Source of the DNA: Adlercreutzia faecimuris
GTDB lineage: Bacteria > Actinomycetota > Coriobacteriia > Coriobacteriales > Eggerthellaceae
NCBI RefSeq assembly: GCF_022669055.1
Contig: NZ_JAJMLW010000001.1
Coordinates: forward strand, 1,054,001-1,118,000
Direction of reading: 5' to 3'
DNA: 64,000 nt
Below, one piece after another: positions 30,224 to 38,620 of this stretch. Below the pieces are notes generated by a model, which had not been told where the DNA came from, ran no database searches, and saw nothing but the letters and a program-made list of their open reading frames with translations. A program made the translations under genes and the position numbers. Within the stretch, counting starts at the first letter, position 1. Each line of letters starts with the position of its first letter.

Positions 30224-30670
30224 ATGCCAATGCCAGGAGAGGACGCGGCGACGCACTACATCGACGCCATGGCGGCGGCGGGGGAGGGCCCGATGTGGCT
30301 CTTCGCCCTCGGGGTGCTGGCCATCGCGGCCGTCGTCGCCTACAAGATCCTCCCCGTCGTCAAGGAGTGCAAGCTGCGCTCCATCGACATCGAGGAGCAG
30401 CGCGAGCAGCGCAAGGCCGAGGAGGCCAGGATGCGCGACGAGCGCGACCGGGAGAGCGCGGCCATCAACGCGCGGGCGGTGGACGCCCAGGAGAGGTCTA
30501 CCGCCGCCATGGCGGCCATGACCCAGCAGATGGCCGTGATGTCGGGGCAGCTCGAGATGTCCCGCGACAGGAGCGCCCACATGGGCGGCCAGATCGACGA
30601 CATGGCCCACAAGGTGAGCGAGATCCACGGGGCCGTTGTCGTAAACCAACCACCTAACAGCAAGGAGTGA
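30224..30670 (+). CDS. Membrane-anchored coiled-coil protein (holin-like accessory)
   Basis: 148 residues from ATG 30224 (GTG 30221 also possible), AAAGGA upstream. One TM helix (~residues 23-40) followed by a long charged coiled coil (EEQREQRKAEEARMRDERD) and a C-terminal helix. Divergent from the recombinase, first gene of the lysis cassette. Phage holin-associated or anti-holin proteins have this form; no direct family match. Confidence 0.55.
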   Translation: MPMPGEDAATHYIDAMAAAGEGPMWLFALGVLAIAAVVAYKILPVVKECKLRSIDIEEQREQRKAEEARMRDERDRESAAINARAVDAQERSTAAMAAMTQQMAVMSGQLEMSRDRSAHMGGQIDDMAHKVSEIHGAVVVNQPPNSKE

Positions 30671-30676
30671 TGCAAA

Positions 30677-31000
30677 ATGACCATGATCGAGGCAGTCGCG
30701 GTGATCGTCGCCGCACTGGCCGTGCCCTACGGGGTGCAGCTCATCAAGCACGGGGCCGTGTCCGGCTCCGCCGCCCGCTGGCTCGCCATCGGCGTGTCGG
30801 TCGCGGCCGGCCTGCTCTGCGGCCTGGCGGGCGGGCCGCCCCAGTCCCCGGGCGCCTGGCTCGCCTGCGTGATGTCCACCGTGGGCGGCGTGCAGGTGGC
30901 CTACTCGACGTACAAGTCTGTCGGCGTGACGTCCAAGTGGCTCGACGCGCTCGCGGACGTGGCGACCGGCTGGGAGACGACGCCCGAGGACGAGCGATGA
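30677..31000 (+). CDS. Holin
   Basis: 107 residues with three hydrophobic helices (about 3-22, 33-52, 60-78) and a charged C-terminus. Located just before the endolysin. Typical small phage holin that would release endolysin across the membrane. Confidence 0.75.
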   Translation: MTMIEAVAVIVAALAVPYGVQLIKHGAVSGSAARWLAIGVSVAAGLLCGLAGGPPQSPGAWLACVMSTVGGVQVAYSTYKSVGVTSKWLDALADVATGWETTPEDER

Positions 31001-31158
31001 CGCGCCAGGACTGGGCGGACGCCGCCGTGTTCGCCGTGTGCGCGGCCGTCGCGCTGGGGTGCTGCGGGCTCATGTGGATCGCGCAGCACCCGCTGGACGA
31101 GCCCGGGCCGGCTCCCATCGCGGCATCGGCCGAGGAGGCGCGCCATGGCGACCGCTGA
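30997..31158 (+). CDS. Small single-TM lysis accessory protein
   Basis: 53 residues; ATGA overlap with the holin and 14-bp overlap with the endolysin. One TM helix (residues ~9-28), Pro/Ala-rich tail. Possibly a second holin or regulator. Confidence 0.5.
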   Translation: MTRQDWADAAVFAVCAAVALGCCGLMWIAQHPLDEPGPAPIAASAEEARHGDR

Positions 31159-31882
31159 CGAGCTCGTGGCCCTCGCCCAGGGGGAGGTCGGCTACTCGCG
31201 CTGGGACGACCCGCTGCCGGGCACCAAGTACGGCAGGTGGTTCGAGGAGCAGGTGGACAAGGATCCGAGCAACTTTGACTACGGGGCCAGCGGCGTGGCC
31301 TACTGCGCCATGTTCGTCAGCTGGTGCCTGTGGATGCTCGGCGTCGAGTGCGCCGGGATGCCGTCGGCCTACTGCCCGGCCATACACAACCACCAGCACC
31401 TGAGCGCCGGAGAGCTGGAGCCGGGCGACCTCGCGCTGTTCGACTGGGAGGACGACGGCACCGACGACCACGTCGGCATCGTCGTGTCCAACGACCGCGA
31501 GGCGCGCGTGATCCGCACCATCGAGGGCAACACCGCGGGCGGGCGCGTCGCCGAGCGCACGCGCGCCTACTCGACGGTCTGCGGGGGCATCCGTCCCCGC
31601 TTCGACGCGGCACCGGCCGCGAAGCCCTCTGCTCCGACTGCTCCGACCGAAGGAAAGGAGGAGACGGTGTACGCCTTCCCCCTCGTCAAGCGCGGCGCCG
31701 AGGGCGACGCCGTGCGCCTCATGCAGGCCGCCCTCAACGTCCGCGCCGCCGCCAAGCTCAGCGTGGACGGCGACTACGGAGACAAGACCGGCAAGGCCCT
31801 CGTCGCCTGGCAGCGCCGATGCGGCGTCGAGGCCGACGGAGACTGCGGCCCCATCACCTGGGGCACGCTGCTCTGCGACTAG
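31145..31882 (+). CDS. Endolysin, CHAP amidase plus peptidoglycan-binding domain
   Basis: 245 residues. CHAP domain (1-155) with catalytic Cys in AYCAMFVSW (near 53) and His in DDHVGIVVS (near 108). A Pro/Thr linker follows, then a PG_binding_1 domain (~175-245, LVKRGAEGDAVRLMQAALN, VDGDYGDKT). Should cleave host peptidoglycan at lysis. No signal peptide, consistent with holin-dependent release. Confidence 0.9.
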   Translation: MATADELVALAQGEVGYSRWDDPLPGTKYGRWFEEQVDKDPSNFDYGASGVAYCAMFVSWCLWMLGVECAGMPSAYCPAIHNHQHLSAGELEPGDLALFDWEDDGTDDHVGIVVSNDREARVIRTIEGNTAGGRVAERTRAYSTVCGGIRPRFDAAPAAKPSAPTAPTEGKEETVYAFPLVKRGAEGDAVRLMQAALNVRAAAKLSVDGDYGDKTGKALVAWQRRCGVEADGDCGPITWGTLLCD

Positions 31883-31920
31883 AAACGATGATGTCCGCAA
31901 AGTGGTAGGATGAGACAGAG

Positions 31921-32511
31921 ATGAGAGGAGGGCCAGTGGCGCTTGGGTGGTATAACACATCTGACATGAGTAGCATGGGGTGGACGTGCGGATACTGCGG
32001 GAGGGCTGTTGGCGGGAGCGTTGGATACCATCGCAATGCGACAAGCGATGATTCGCGAGTCATCTACATCTGCCCCCATTGCGAGAACCCGACGGCGTTC
32101 GTCCGTAATGATTCCGGCCGGTATGAGCAGTTCCCCGATGCTGTGCGAGGCAACGAGGTGGGAAGCCTGCCGCCCTCAGTGGCATCGCTCTACGGAGAAG
32201 TGCGGCGCTGCATCCAGTATACGGCCTATACCTCCGCAGTTCTTGGCATGAGGAAGCTGCTCATGCACGTAGCCGTGGATAAGGGCGCTCCCGAGAACTG
32301 CGCCTTCATCTCGTACATAGACTTCCTCAACGACAACGGCTGGATTCCACCGAGCGGTCGGGACTGGGTGGACGCCATCCGGAAGGGCGGCAACGAGGCG
32401 ACCCACGAGATAGTCCTCATGTCGGAGGAGGATGCGGTGAGGCTCCTGGACTTCGCCGAGATGTTGCTGAAGATAGTGTACGAGTTCCCGGCTAAGATCA
32501 ACCCCTCGTAA
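31921..32511 (+). CDS. DUF4145 family protein (prophage accessory gene)
   Basis: 196 residues from ATG 31921; GTG 31936 with GAGGAGGG is an alternative. N-terminal zinc ribbon (CGYCG ... CPHC). C-terminal helical DUF4145 region with VLGMRKLLMHVAVDKG and GNEATHE. DUF4145 proteins occur in defence and mobile-element contexts; the function here is unknown. Lower GC than the lysis genes and its place between endolysin and attachment site mark it as a lysogeny-expressed cargo gene. Confidence 0.65.
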   Translation: MRGGPVALGWYNTSDMSSMGWTCGYCGRAVGGSVGYHRNATSDDSRVIYICPHCENPTAFVRNDSGRYEQFPDAVRGNEVGSLPPSVASLYGEVRRCIQYTAYTSAVLGMRKLLMHVAVDKGAPENCAFISYIDFLNDNGWIPPSGRDWVDAIRKGGNEATHEIVLMSEEDAVRLLDFAEMLLKIVYEFPAKINPS

Positions 32512-32526
32512 ATCGCTCTGCCTGAT

Positions 32527-32570
32527 GCGCCCCGTCCCCGCATAACGCTGGAGGCGGGGCGCCTTTTGCT
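32527..32570 (+). terminator. Terminator at the prophage right end
   Basis: GCGCCCCG (32527-32534) pairs with CGGGGCGC (32555-32562) across a loop that can pair further, followed by CTTTTGCTTTT. It ends transcription of the DUF4145 gene. Confidence 0.65.
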
Positions 32571-32571
32571 T

Positions 32572-32713
32572 TTCGTGTACAAATTCGTGTACAAATAAAC
32601 GGATTTGAAGCGTACTATTCCGTATTGTCCGATAGTTCGAATAATACCGAATTATTCGTTTGATCAGGTAAAACGTATTCGAACGATAACGTCTGATAAT
32701 GTCCAATTTAGAT
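32572..32713. promoter_or_regulatory. Attachment-site arm region with repeats
   Basis: AT-rich, no gene. Contains a tandem 12-bp repeat TTCGTGTACAAA (32572-32583, 32584-32595), a perfect inverted repeat CGAATAAT-ACCGA-ATTATTCG (32638-32658) and scattered ATTCG/GATA motifs. Such clusters beside an att core are typical arm-type integrase or excisionase binding sites. Confidence 0.5.
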
Positions 32714-32758
32714 TTCGCAACGTGGGGGTCGTGGGTTCGAATCCCATCATCTCCACCA
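32714..32758 (+). other. Right attachment site: 3' half of a tRNA, probably tRNA-Ala(CGC)
   Basis: Reading back from CCA at 32756-32758: A73, acceptor strand CATCTCC, T arm GTGGG-TTCGAAT-CCCAT, variable GGGTC, anticodon 3' stem CGTGG and loop TTCGCAA. That gives anticodon CGC; U70 and A73 fit alanine tRNA. No 5' half lies upstream here, so the phage restored a tRNA 3' end on insertion, with the complete tRNA expected at the left junction. Confidence 0.7.
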
Positions 32759-32770
32759 CGGTAACTCGAG

Positions 32771-32798
32771 CGGGGCCGGATCGTCTGATCCGGCCCCG
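32771..32798. terminator. Bidirectional terminator between att site and tag
   Basis: Perfect 12-bp stem CGGGGCCGGATC/GATCCGGCCCCG with a 4-base loop. Placed between the tRNA remnant and the stop of the convergent tag gene. Confidence 0.7.
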
Positions 32799-32801
32799 CC
32801 T

Positions 32802-33371
32802 TCATTTCCCCGCCTTCTCCTCGTGCAGGAAGCAGCCCTCGTCGTGGGACCAGATGACGCCGACGGACTGGAGGTAGGCGTAGGTGACGGTGGTGCCGAC
32901 GAAGCGCATGCCGCGGCGGCGCAGGTCGGCCGACACCGCGTCGGAGAGCGGCGAGGACGCGAGCCCCGCCTCGCGCACGACCTCCCCGCCCGTCCAGCCC
33001 CACAGATACGCGTCGAAGTTGCCGAACTCGCGCTGGATGGCGCGGAAGGCGCGCGCGTTGCCGATGGCGGCTTCGATCTTGCGGCGGTTGCGGACGATGC
33101 CGGCGTCGGCCATGAGCCGCTCGACGTCAGCGGGGCCGAAGGCGGCGACGGCGTCCAGGTCGAAGCCGGCGAAGGCGCGGCGGAAGGCCTCGCGCTTGTT
33201 CAGGATGCACTCCCAGCTGAGCCCGGCCTGGAAGCACTCCAGCACGAGCATCTCGAAGAGGCGCCCGTCGTCGTGGCAGGGCACGCCCCACTCGCGGTCG
33301 TGGTAGGCCAGGTAGGTCGGGTTGTGCGGGTTCGCCCACGCGCACCGCGCCTTGCCGTCGTTCCATTCCAT
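32802..33371 (-). CDS. tag: DNA-3-methyladenine glycosylase I
   Basis: 189 residues, start MEWNDGKARCAWANPHNPTY with GGAG-type site upstream. Contains CAWA...YHDREWGVP, the LFEMLVLECFQAGLSWECIL helix block and C-terminal SHDEGCFLH, all Tag signatures (zinc ligands Cys/His at both ends). Removes 3-methyladenine from alkylated DNA. First intact chromosomal gene after the prophage. Confidence 0.92.
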   Translation of the reverse strand: MEWNDGKARCAWANPHNPTYLAYHDREWGVPCHDDGRLFEMLVLECFQAGLSWECILNKREAFRRAFAGFDLDAVAAFGPADVERLMADAGIVRNRRKIEAAIGNARAFRAIQREFGNFDAYLWGWTGGEVVREAGLASSPLSDAVSADLRRRGMRFVGTTVTYAYLQSVGVIWSHDEGCFLHEEKAGK

Positions 33372-33499
33372 GGGCGCTCCCTCCGCCGTCGTGGTCGCCG
33401 CGCGGCCGCGGCGCGGGGTTCCATGGTAGCGCATCGGGTGCGGGGAGGGCGGGGGCGCCGCGCCCGACGCGTCCCGCGGCGCGGCGCCTTTCCGCGTTG

Positions 33500-34387
33500 T
33501 CAGACGCGTCCGTAGCGCAGGCCGAAGCGCTCGGCCAGGGCCGCGGCGACGGCGTCGTCGTCGGGCAGGTCGATGATGTCCCTGCGGCCGTCCTCGCGGA
33601 TGGTGAGGCGCCGATCGCGCAGGCCGACGTAGCCGCGTGGCGTGCGGAGGTTGGCCAGGTCGTGGTCGCGGAAGAGCGCGCCGGGGCTCGAGAAGGCCAG
33701 GTTGAGCGCGTCGAAGTCCTGCTCCTCGACGGCGGCCGCGCACAGCTCGAGCTCCACCTGGCGCCGCGGGGGAGCGGCCTCGTTGAACAGGTCGCCGGCC
33801 GCGCTCGTCACGCGCTCGACGCGCCACCAGCCGCCGCCGGCGTCCGCGGCGACGAACGTCTCGCCTGCGACGGCCTGCTCGACGCCGTCGCGCAGCGGCA
33901 GCGCGCCCAGGGGCATGGGGCCGCCGAAGCCCACGTCCGCGAAGAGCTCCTCGCCGCCGAGGGCGACGACCATGCCGCGGTGGTTGACGGGCATGCGGCC
34001 CGGCCGGCCCAGCACGGCGCGGCAGAGCACGGGCCGCACGCTGAAGCCGAGGGAGGCGAGCAGGGCCTGGAACAGCCGGTTCAGCTCGAAGCAGTAGCCG
34101 CCGCGCCCCTCGGCGACCACCTTGCGGAACAGGGCGTCCAGCGCGAGGTCGGGCGTCCCGCCGGCGCGGCGCAGCCCGATGGTCTCGAAGGGCACGCTCA
34201 GCTGGTGGAGCGCCACCAGCGCGTCGAGCGTCGCGCGGTCGGCCCGCGCCGCGCCCGCGAACTCGATGCGCGCCAGGTACGCGTCGACCTGCGCGGGCGC
34301 GAGCATCGGTTCCGCGCTCGCTGTGCCCGCCTCCTGCGCGCCACCCCCGGCAGCCCTCGCGGTATCCTCGTGCTGGGAATCGGCCAC
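33500..34387 (-). CDS. Arylamine N-acetyltransferase
   Basis: 295 residues from GTG 34387 (GAGGAGGA upstream); ATG 34438 would add 17 residues without a ribosome site. Catalytic triad positions visible: Cys in GRGGYCFELN, His in VNHRGMVV, Asp in FADVGFGG. Transfers acetyl from acetyl-CoA to arylamines/arylhydrazines; gut bacterial NATs act on drugs such as mesalamine. Divergent from the truncated serpin, with only ~85 bp between. Confidence 0.88.
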   Translation of the reverse strand: MADSQHEDTARAAGGGAQEAGTASAEPMLAPAQVDAYLARIEFAGAARADRATLDALVALHQLSVPFETIGLRRAGGTPDLALDALFRKVVAEGRGGYCFELNRLFQALLASLGFSVRPVLCRAVLGRPGRMPVNHRGMVVALGGEELFADVGFGGPMPLGALPLRDGVEQAVAGETFVAADAGGGWWRVERVTSAAGDLFNEAAPPRRQVELELCAAAVEEQDFDALNLAFSSPGALFRDHDLANLRTPRGYVGLRDRRLTIREDGRRDIIDLPDDDAVAAALAERFGLRYGRV

Positions 34388-34472
34388 ATCGTCCTCCTCG
34401 CCGATCGGCGGCCCGCCATCGCGGTGCCGCGCTGACAATCCGGCCGGACGAGGCCGTGCGCCTTAGTATAGC

Positions 34473-35279
34473 GTGAGAACCGCCGCCTCCTACGGCGCCG
34501 AGGTGCGCGCCATCCCCTTCGACGCCTCCGGCTGCCAGGCGGTGAACGACTGGGTCGCCCGCCAGACCCGCGGGCGCATCCCGCGCCTGCTCGCCAGCCT
34601 GCCCGAGCGCGGCGAGATGACCCTGGTGAACGCCCTGGCCCTCGACGCCGCGTGGGAGAGCCCCTACGAGGACGCCCAGGTGGCGCGGGCCGATTTCCGC
34701 AACGCCGACGGAACCGCGTCCTCGGTGGATCTCATGGCGTCGACGGAGCGGGGCTACCTGGAGATCGCCGGCGGCACGGGTTTCACGCGGCCCTATGCCG
34801 ACGGGCCCTACGCCTTCGCGGCGCTTCTGCCGCCCGAGGGCACGGCGCTCGCCGACTACCTGGGCGCCCTCGACGGCGACGCCCTCGCCCGCGTCCTGGT
34901 CAGCCCCTCCTTCCGCGAGGTGCGCGCGTGGCTGCCGGCCTTCGAGGTTCGGACGCACGTCGACCTCACCGAGCCGCTGCGCGCGCTCGGCATCGTCGAC
35001 GCCTTCGACCCGCACGACGCGGACTTCGGCCCCCTGGGCTCCTCGAGCGCGGGCCCGCTGTTCATCGGCGGCGCGGTCCAGGCCTGCGCACTCGAGGTGG
35101 ACGCCGAGGGCACGCGCGGCGCCGCGGCGACGGCCCTGGTGCTCGAGGCCGGCGCCGCCCCCGACCCCGCCCCGCCCGCCGAGGTGCGCCTCGACCGGCC
35201 GTTCCTCTACCTCGTCTACGACCGCGCGGCCGGCGTGCCCCTGTTCATCGGCACGGTGGAGTCCCTGCCCTCCGCGTAG
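34473..35279 (+). pseudogene. Serpin, N-terminally truncated
   Basis: 268 residues, GTG 34473 without a good ribosome site. It starts in mid-fold at YGAEVRAIPFDASG, INDWV-like VNDWVARQTRGRIP, and then follows the serpin pattern to the end. The reactive-centre hinge is present (EGTRGAAATALVLEAG) and the C-terminal strand (RPFLYLVYDRAAGVPLFIGTV) is intact. About the first 100-130 residues of a ~370-residue serpin are missing. The lost part holds helices A-D, so inhibitory function is doubtful. Probably a deletion product next to the NAT promoter. Confidence 0.75.
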
Positions 35280-35307
35280 CGGGTCGCAGGTCGCGCGACC
35301 GGGCGCG

Positions 35308-36102
35308 CTAGAGGCGCTGGGCCTTCTCGACGCAGGCGGCGACGGCCTCCATGACGGCGGCGCGGAAGGCGCCGGCCTCGAGCGCGGCAACGCCCTCGAT
35401 GGTGGTGCCGCCCGGCGAGCACACCATGTCCTTGAGCTCGCCGGGGTGCCGGCCGGTCTCGAGCGCGAGCTTGGCGCTGCCCATGACCGCCTGGGCGGCG
35501 AACTCGAGGGCCTGGGCGCGCGGCATGCCCGCGGCCACCCCGCCGTCGGCCAGGGCCTCGACGAACATGAACACGAAGGCCGGCGAGCTGCCCGCCACGG
35601 CGCTGGCGGCGTCCATCAGGCGCTCCGGGATGACCGAGGCCGTGCCGCAGGCGCCCATGAGGCGCAGGACGAGGGCCTCGTCGTCGGCGGTGGCGCGGGG
35701 CCCGGGGCACACCGCCGTGCAGCCCGCCCCCACGAGCGCCGGCGTGTTCGGCATGCAGCGCACCAGGCGGACGGGACGGCCGAAGAGCCCCTCGATCACC
35801 TCGACGGTGAGCCCGGCGGCGATGCTGACGACGAGCGTCTCGTCGCGCACGGCATCGCGCGCCTCGGCGATGACCTCGGGGAAGAAGACCGGCTTCACGG
35901 CCAGCACCAGCACGTCGGCGGCACGCGCCACCGCGGCGTTGTCGGCCGTGACCTCGATGCCGAGCTCCGCGGCGCGACGCTCGCGCGTGGCCGCGGTCTT
36001 GGCCGAGCCGATGACGTCGCCCGGCTCCACGATACCCTGGGCCAGAAGCCCGCCGATGATGGCCGTCGCCATGTTGCCCAGCCCGATGAACCCGATGCGC
36101 AT
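35308..36102 (-). CDS. proC: Pyrroline-5-carboxylate reductase
   Basis: 264 residues from the ATG giving MRIGFIGLGNMATAIIGGLL (Rossmann GxGxMA). VLAVKPVFFPEV, RCMPNTPALVGAG and the C-terminal ELKDMVCSPGGTTIEGV are ProC hallmarks. Last step of proline synthesis (P5C to proline with NAD(P)H). Upstream open reading to 36270 is GC-driven. Confidence 0.93.
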   Translation of the reverse strand: MRIGFIGLGNMATAIIGGLLAQGIVEPGDVIGSAKTAATRERRAAELGIEVTADNAAVARAADVLVLAVKPVFFPEVIAEARDAVRDETLVVSIAAGLTVEVIEGLFGRPVRLVRCMPNTPALVGAGCTAVCPGPRATADDEALVLRLMGACGTASVIPERLMDAASAVAGSSPAFVFMFVEALADGGVAAGMPRAQALEFAAQAVMGSAKLALETGRHPGELKDMVCSPGGTTIEGVAALEAGAFRAAVMEAVAACVEKAQRL

Positions 36103-36271
36103 GTCGCGCCCCCTTCGTCGCCGCGCCCGCCGGGCGCCCTCGCGCGGGGCGCCGCGCGCCCCGCTCCTTCCGTGCCAGCCATTATAGGCCGCCCGCCCAC
36201 CCCCGGTACCCGTGACCTCCCGCAGCGGCGCCGGCGCCCGCCGACGCCGCGCCGCACGCGAATGGCCCACG

Positions 36272-36504
36272 CTGCCAGAAAAGCCGACTTATCACACGGG
36301 ATTCCCTCCTCCTGCGAGATGACCTTCTCCTTCTATCAGCGTTTTACCTGTTAGAAATTATTCTCAATATAAATAATTAAACGAAAGAGGCCGCAGAAGC
36401 CGAAAAACCGCGAAAACGCGTGTGATAAGTCAGCTTTTCTGGCAGCGAGATGTGATAAGTCCGCGTTTCTGGCAGGATCTGCCGAAAAAGCGGAGATATC
36501 ACAC
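36272..36504. repeat. Cluster of TGTGATAAGTC repeats
   Basis: Two direct copies with 30-bp spacing (36421-36445 TGTGATAAGTCAGCTTTTCT..., 36451-36475 TGTGATAAGTCCGCGTTTCT..., both ending GGCAG). One near-identical inverted copy lies at 36272-36297 and a diverged inverted copy at 36484-36504. The first direct and the inverted copy match at 25 of 26 bp. Between them is an AT-rich block (36340-36400). Could be regulator binding sites for the decayed gene downstream, or a repetitive element. The rest of the 640-bp gap has no gene; TTTCTTTCCA occurs twice near 36610-36640. Confidence 0.65.
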
Positions 36505-36742
36505 GCCCGCCAGCGCGCTCACGGCGCCGCACCTCCCGCCGCCCCCGGCGCCCGCGACCTCCCACCTCCGCCCGCGCCCCGGCCCGAAGAAAACCCCGCG
36601 TGGGGCGCTTTCTTTCCAATATGGAATCTTTCTTTCCATCCCCCTAACAACGTCTCGGCCAAGGCGCCCTTATGCTTCGGGGCATCGGGCAGGGCCCGGC
36701 CTCGCGCAGGCGGAACCGCCCGGAAGAGAGAAAGGGGATACC

Positions 36743-38493
36743 ATGGTAAAGAAAGGCGTCGGGGCCGACTCCTCGCACCTCCTGGGCCTCGGCTGGTGCG
36801 GCAACGGCCTGGGCTCCAACACCGCCGTCGTCGACGTGAGGGACGGCAAGATCCTGCGCACGCGCAACTTCGACTTCTCCGAGGGCTACGCGCCCGAGGA
36901 CCTGAACGCCTGGAAGCTCACCGTGGGCGACAAGACGTTCGAGGGGCCGATGGTCATGCCGCTGCCGCCGGCGTCCACGCCGACCGCTGGATACCGGTCT
37001 ACCCCAACACCGACCTGGCGCTGCAGTTCGCCATCGCGTACGTGTGGATCACCGAGGGGCTCTACGACCGCGACTACGTCGAGACGCACACCGTCGGCTT
37101 CGACTGGCTCGAGTACGAGGTGATGGGCGGCGCCACCGGCGTGGTCAAGACGCCCGAGTGGGCCGAGGCCGTCTGCGGCGTGCCCTCCCGCATCATCAAG
37201 GCCCTCGCCCGCAAGTGGCACCGCCAGGCCACCACCGTCGCCCACTGCAACGGCGGCGGCTACATCCGCAGCGCCTACCCCCACGAGCCGGCGCGCATGG
37301 AGGTGGTGCTCCTGGCCATGCAGGGGCTCGGCAAGCCGGGCCGCAACCAGTTCAAGTTCGTGGAATGGGGCCTCTACGGGGCCGACAGCCAGAAGGCCGT
37401 GCCGCTGAGCGTTCCCTTCGGCACGCTCCAGGCCGGCTACAACGGCGCGCAGTCGCCCTTCGTGCGCTTCATCCCCAAGACGCTCATCCCCCAGGGCATC
37501 CGCGCGAAGGAGCCCTTCACCTGGATGGGCATCCCACGCCCGAGCATGCCGCGCGAGAACCAGTTCCGCGAGTACCGCTTCCCCATGACCGACGACGACC
37601 CGTACCTGCACATGATCTGGACGGACTGCCCCTGCTGGACCACCTGCTGGAACGGCGGCAACGACTTCATCGACGCCCTGCGCAGCCCCGAGCTGGAATG
37701 CGTGGTGGCCCAGCACCCCTGGCTTGGGAACGACTGCCTGTTCGCCGACCTGCTGCTGCCCGTCAACACCAAGTACGAGGAGCGCGACATCGGATCGGAG
37801 TTCGACGACGCCGTGCCCAACGTCATCTACCTGGAGACCCAGTGCATCGAGCCTCTGGGCGAGTCGAAGTCCGACTGGGAGGTGGCCTGCGCCGTGGCCG
37901 AGCGCGTGGGCCTGCTCGAGGAGTACACCGACGGCCGCGACGTGGACGCCTGCATCCGCGACGCCTTCGACGACTCGGGCGCGCCGGACTTCATATCCTG
38001 GGAGGAGTTCGTGGACAAGGAGTACCTGGCGGTGCCGTTCGTCAAGGACTGGGAGGACATCCCCGCCGGCTACGAGGAGTTCTGCGCCGACCCGAAGGCC
38101 CACCCGCTCACCACGCCCTCCGGCCTGCTGGAGATCTACTCCACGTCGCTGGCGGCGCGCTTCCCCGATGACGTGGAGCGCCTGCCCTACCCCCACTTCA
38201 TCGACGAGGGCCCGAGCCATCAGGAGAGCCGCCTGGGCGAGCGCGGGAGGGACTACCCCTTCCTCATGGTGTCCAACCACCCGCGCTGGCGCGTGCACGC
38301 CCAGATGGACGACATCCCCTGGCTGCGCGAGGTGGCCAAGGTCACGGGCGAGGACGGCTACGCCTACGAGCCCGTCTGGCTGCACCCCTCCGACGCGGCG
38401 GCCTACGGCATCGCCGACGGCGACGTGGTGCGCATCTACAACGAGCGCGGCTGGACGCTCGGCGGCGCGGTGGTGACCGAGCGCATCATGCCC
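36743..38493 (+). pseudogene. Molybdopterin oxidoreductase remnant (pyrogallol-transhydroxylase/catechol-dehydroxylase type)
   Basis: Starts normally (ATG 36743, AGAGAAAGGGG upstream) with HLLGLGWCGNGLGSNTAVVD and RDGKILRTRNFDFSEGYAPE, the N-terminus of transhydroxylase-like Mo enzymes that lack the N-terminal Fe-S cluster. Near 36960-36990 it jumps frame straight to WIPVYPNTDLALQFAIAYVW. About 250 residues that should hold the Mo ligand and part of the cofactor pocket are missing. The rest is open to ERIMPG at ~38493, where it breaks off early. Internal deletion plus C-terminal loss make it inactive. No partner ferredoxin subunit is present. Confidence 0.8.
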
Positions 38494-38620
38494 GGCTCAT
38501 CCTCACCATGAACATCGACGGGGAGCTGCGGCGGCGCTGCAACTTCATGCGGCTGCGCCAGGACTCCTTCTGCGTCGCGACGCCGCTCGGGCACCCCCTG
38601 GCCGGCCGCGCAGGGGCGCG
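38494..38620 (+). pseudogene. LysR-type regulator fragment
   Basis: Directly after the Mo-enzyme break, one frame reads LILTMNIDGELRRRCNFMRL followed by QDSFCVATPLGHPLAGR. That is the centre of a LysR effector domain (typical HPLA motif). It ends abruptly before the convergent MocR gene. No HTH remains. A junction formed by deletion, fusing the ends of two lost genes. Confidence 0.5.

Larger units (their letters stand above)
1..32758. mobile_element. Siphovirus prophage, right-hand portion
   Basis: A near-continuous phage gene order runs from the window start: repressor/Cro switch, replication genes, TerS/TerL, portal, protease, capsid, connectors, tail tube, frameshifted chaperone, tape measure, baseplate, fibre, holins, endolysin. 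It ends in a 3' tRNA half at 32714-32758, after which all genes are chromosomal. Morphogenesis genes match HK97-type siphoviruses. Arginine AGG codons are frequent here and rare in the flanking host genes. The left attachment site is not in the window. No gene next to the right end is clearly the integrase, so the integrase may lie upstream of position 1. Confidence 0.95.

Noticed and set aside
34473-35279. Complete functional serpin
   Set aside because: The N-terminal third of the fold is absent and the upstream 33 bp cannot supply it.
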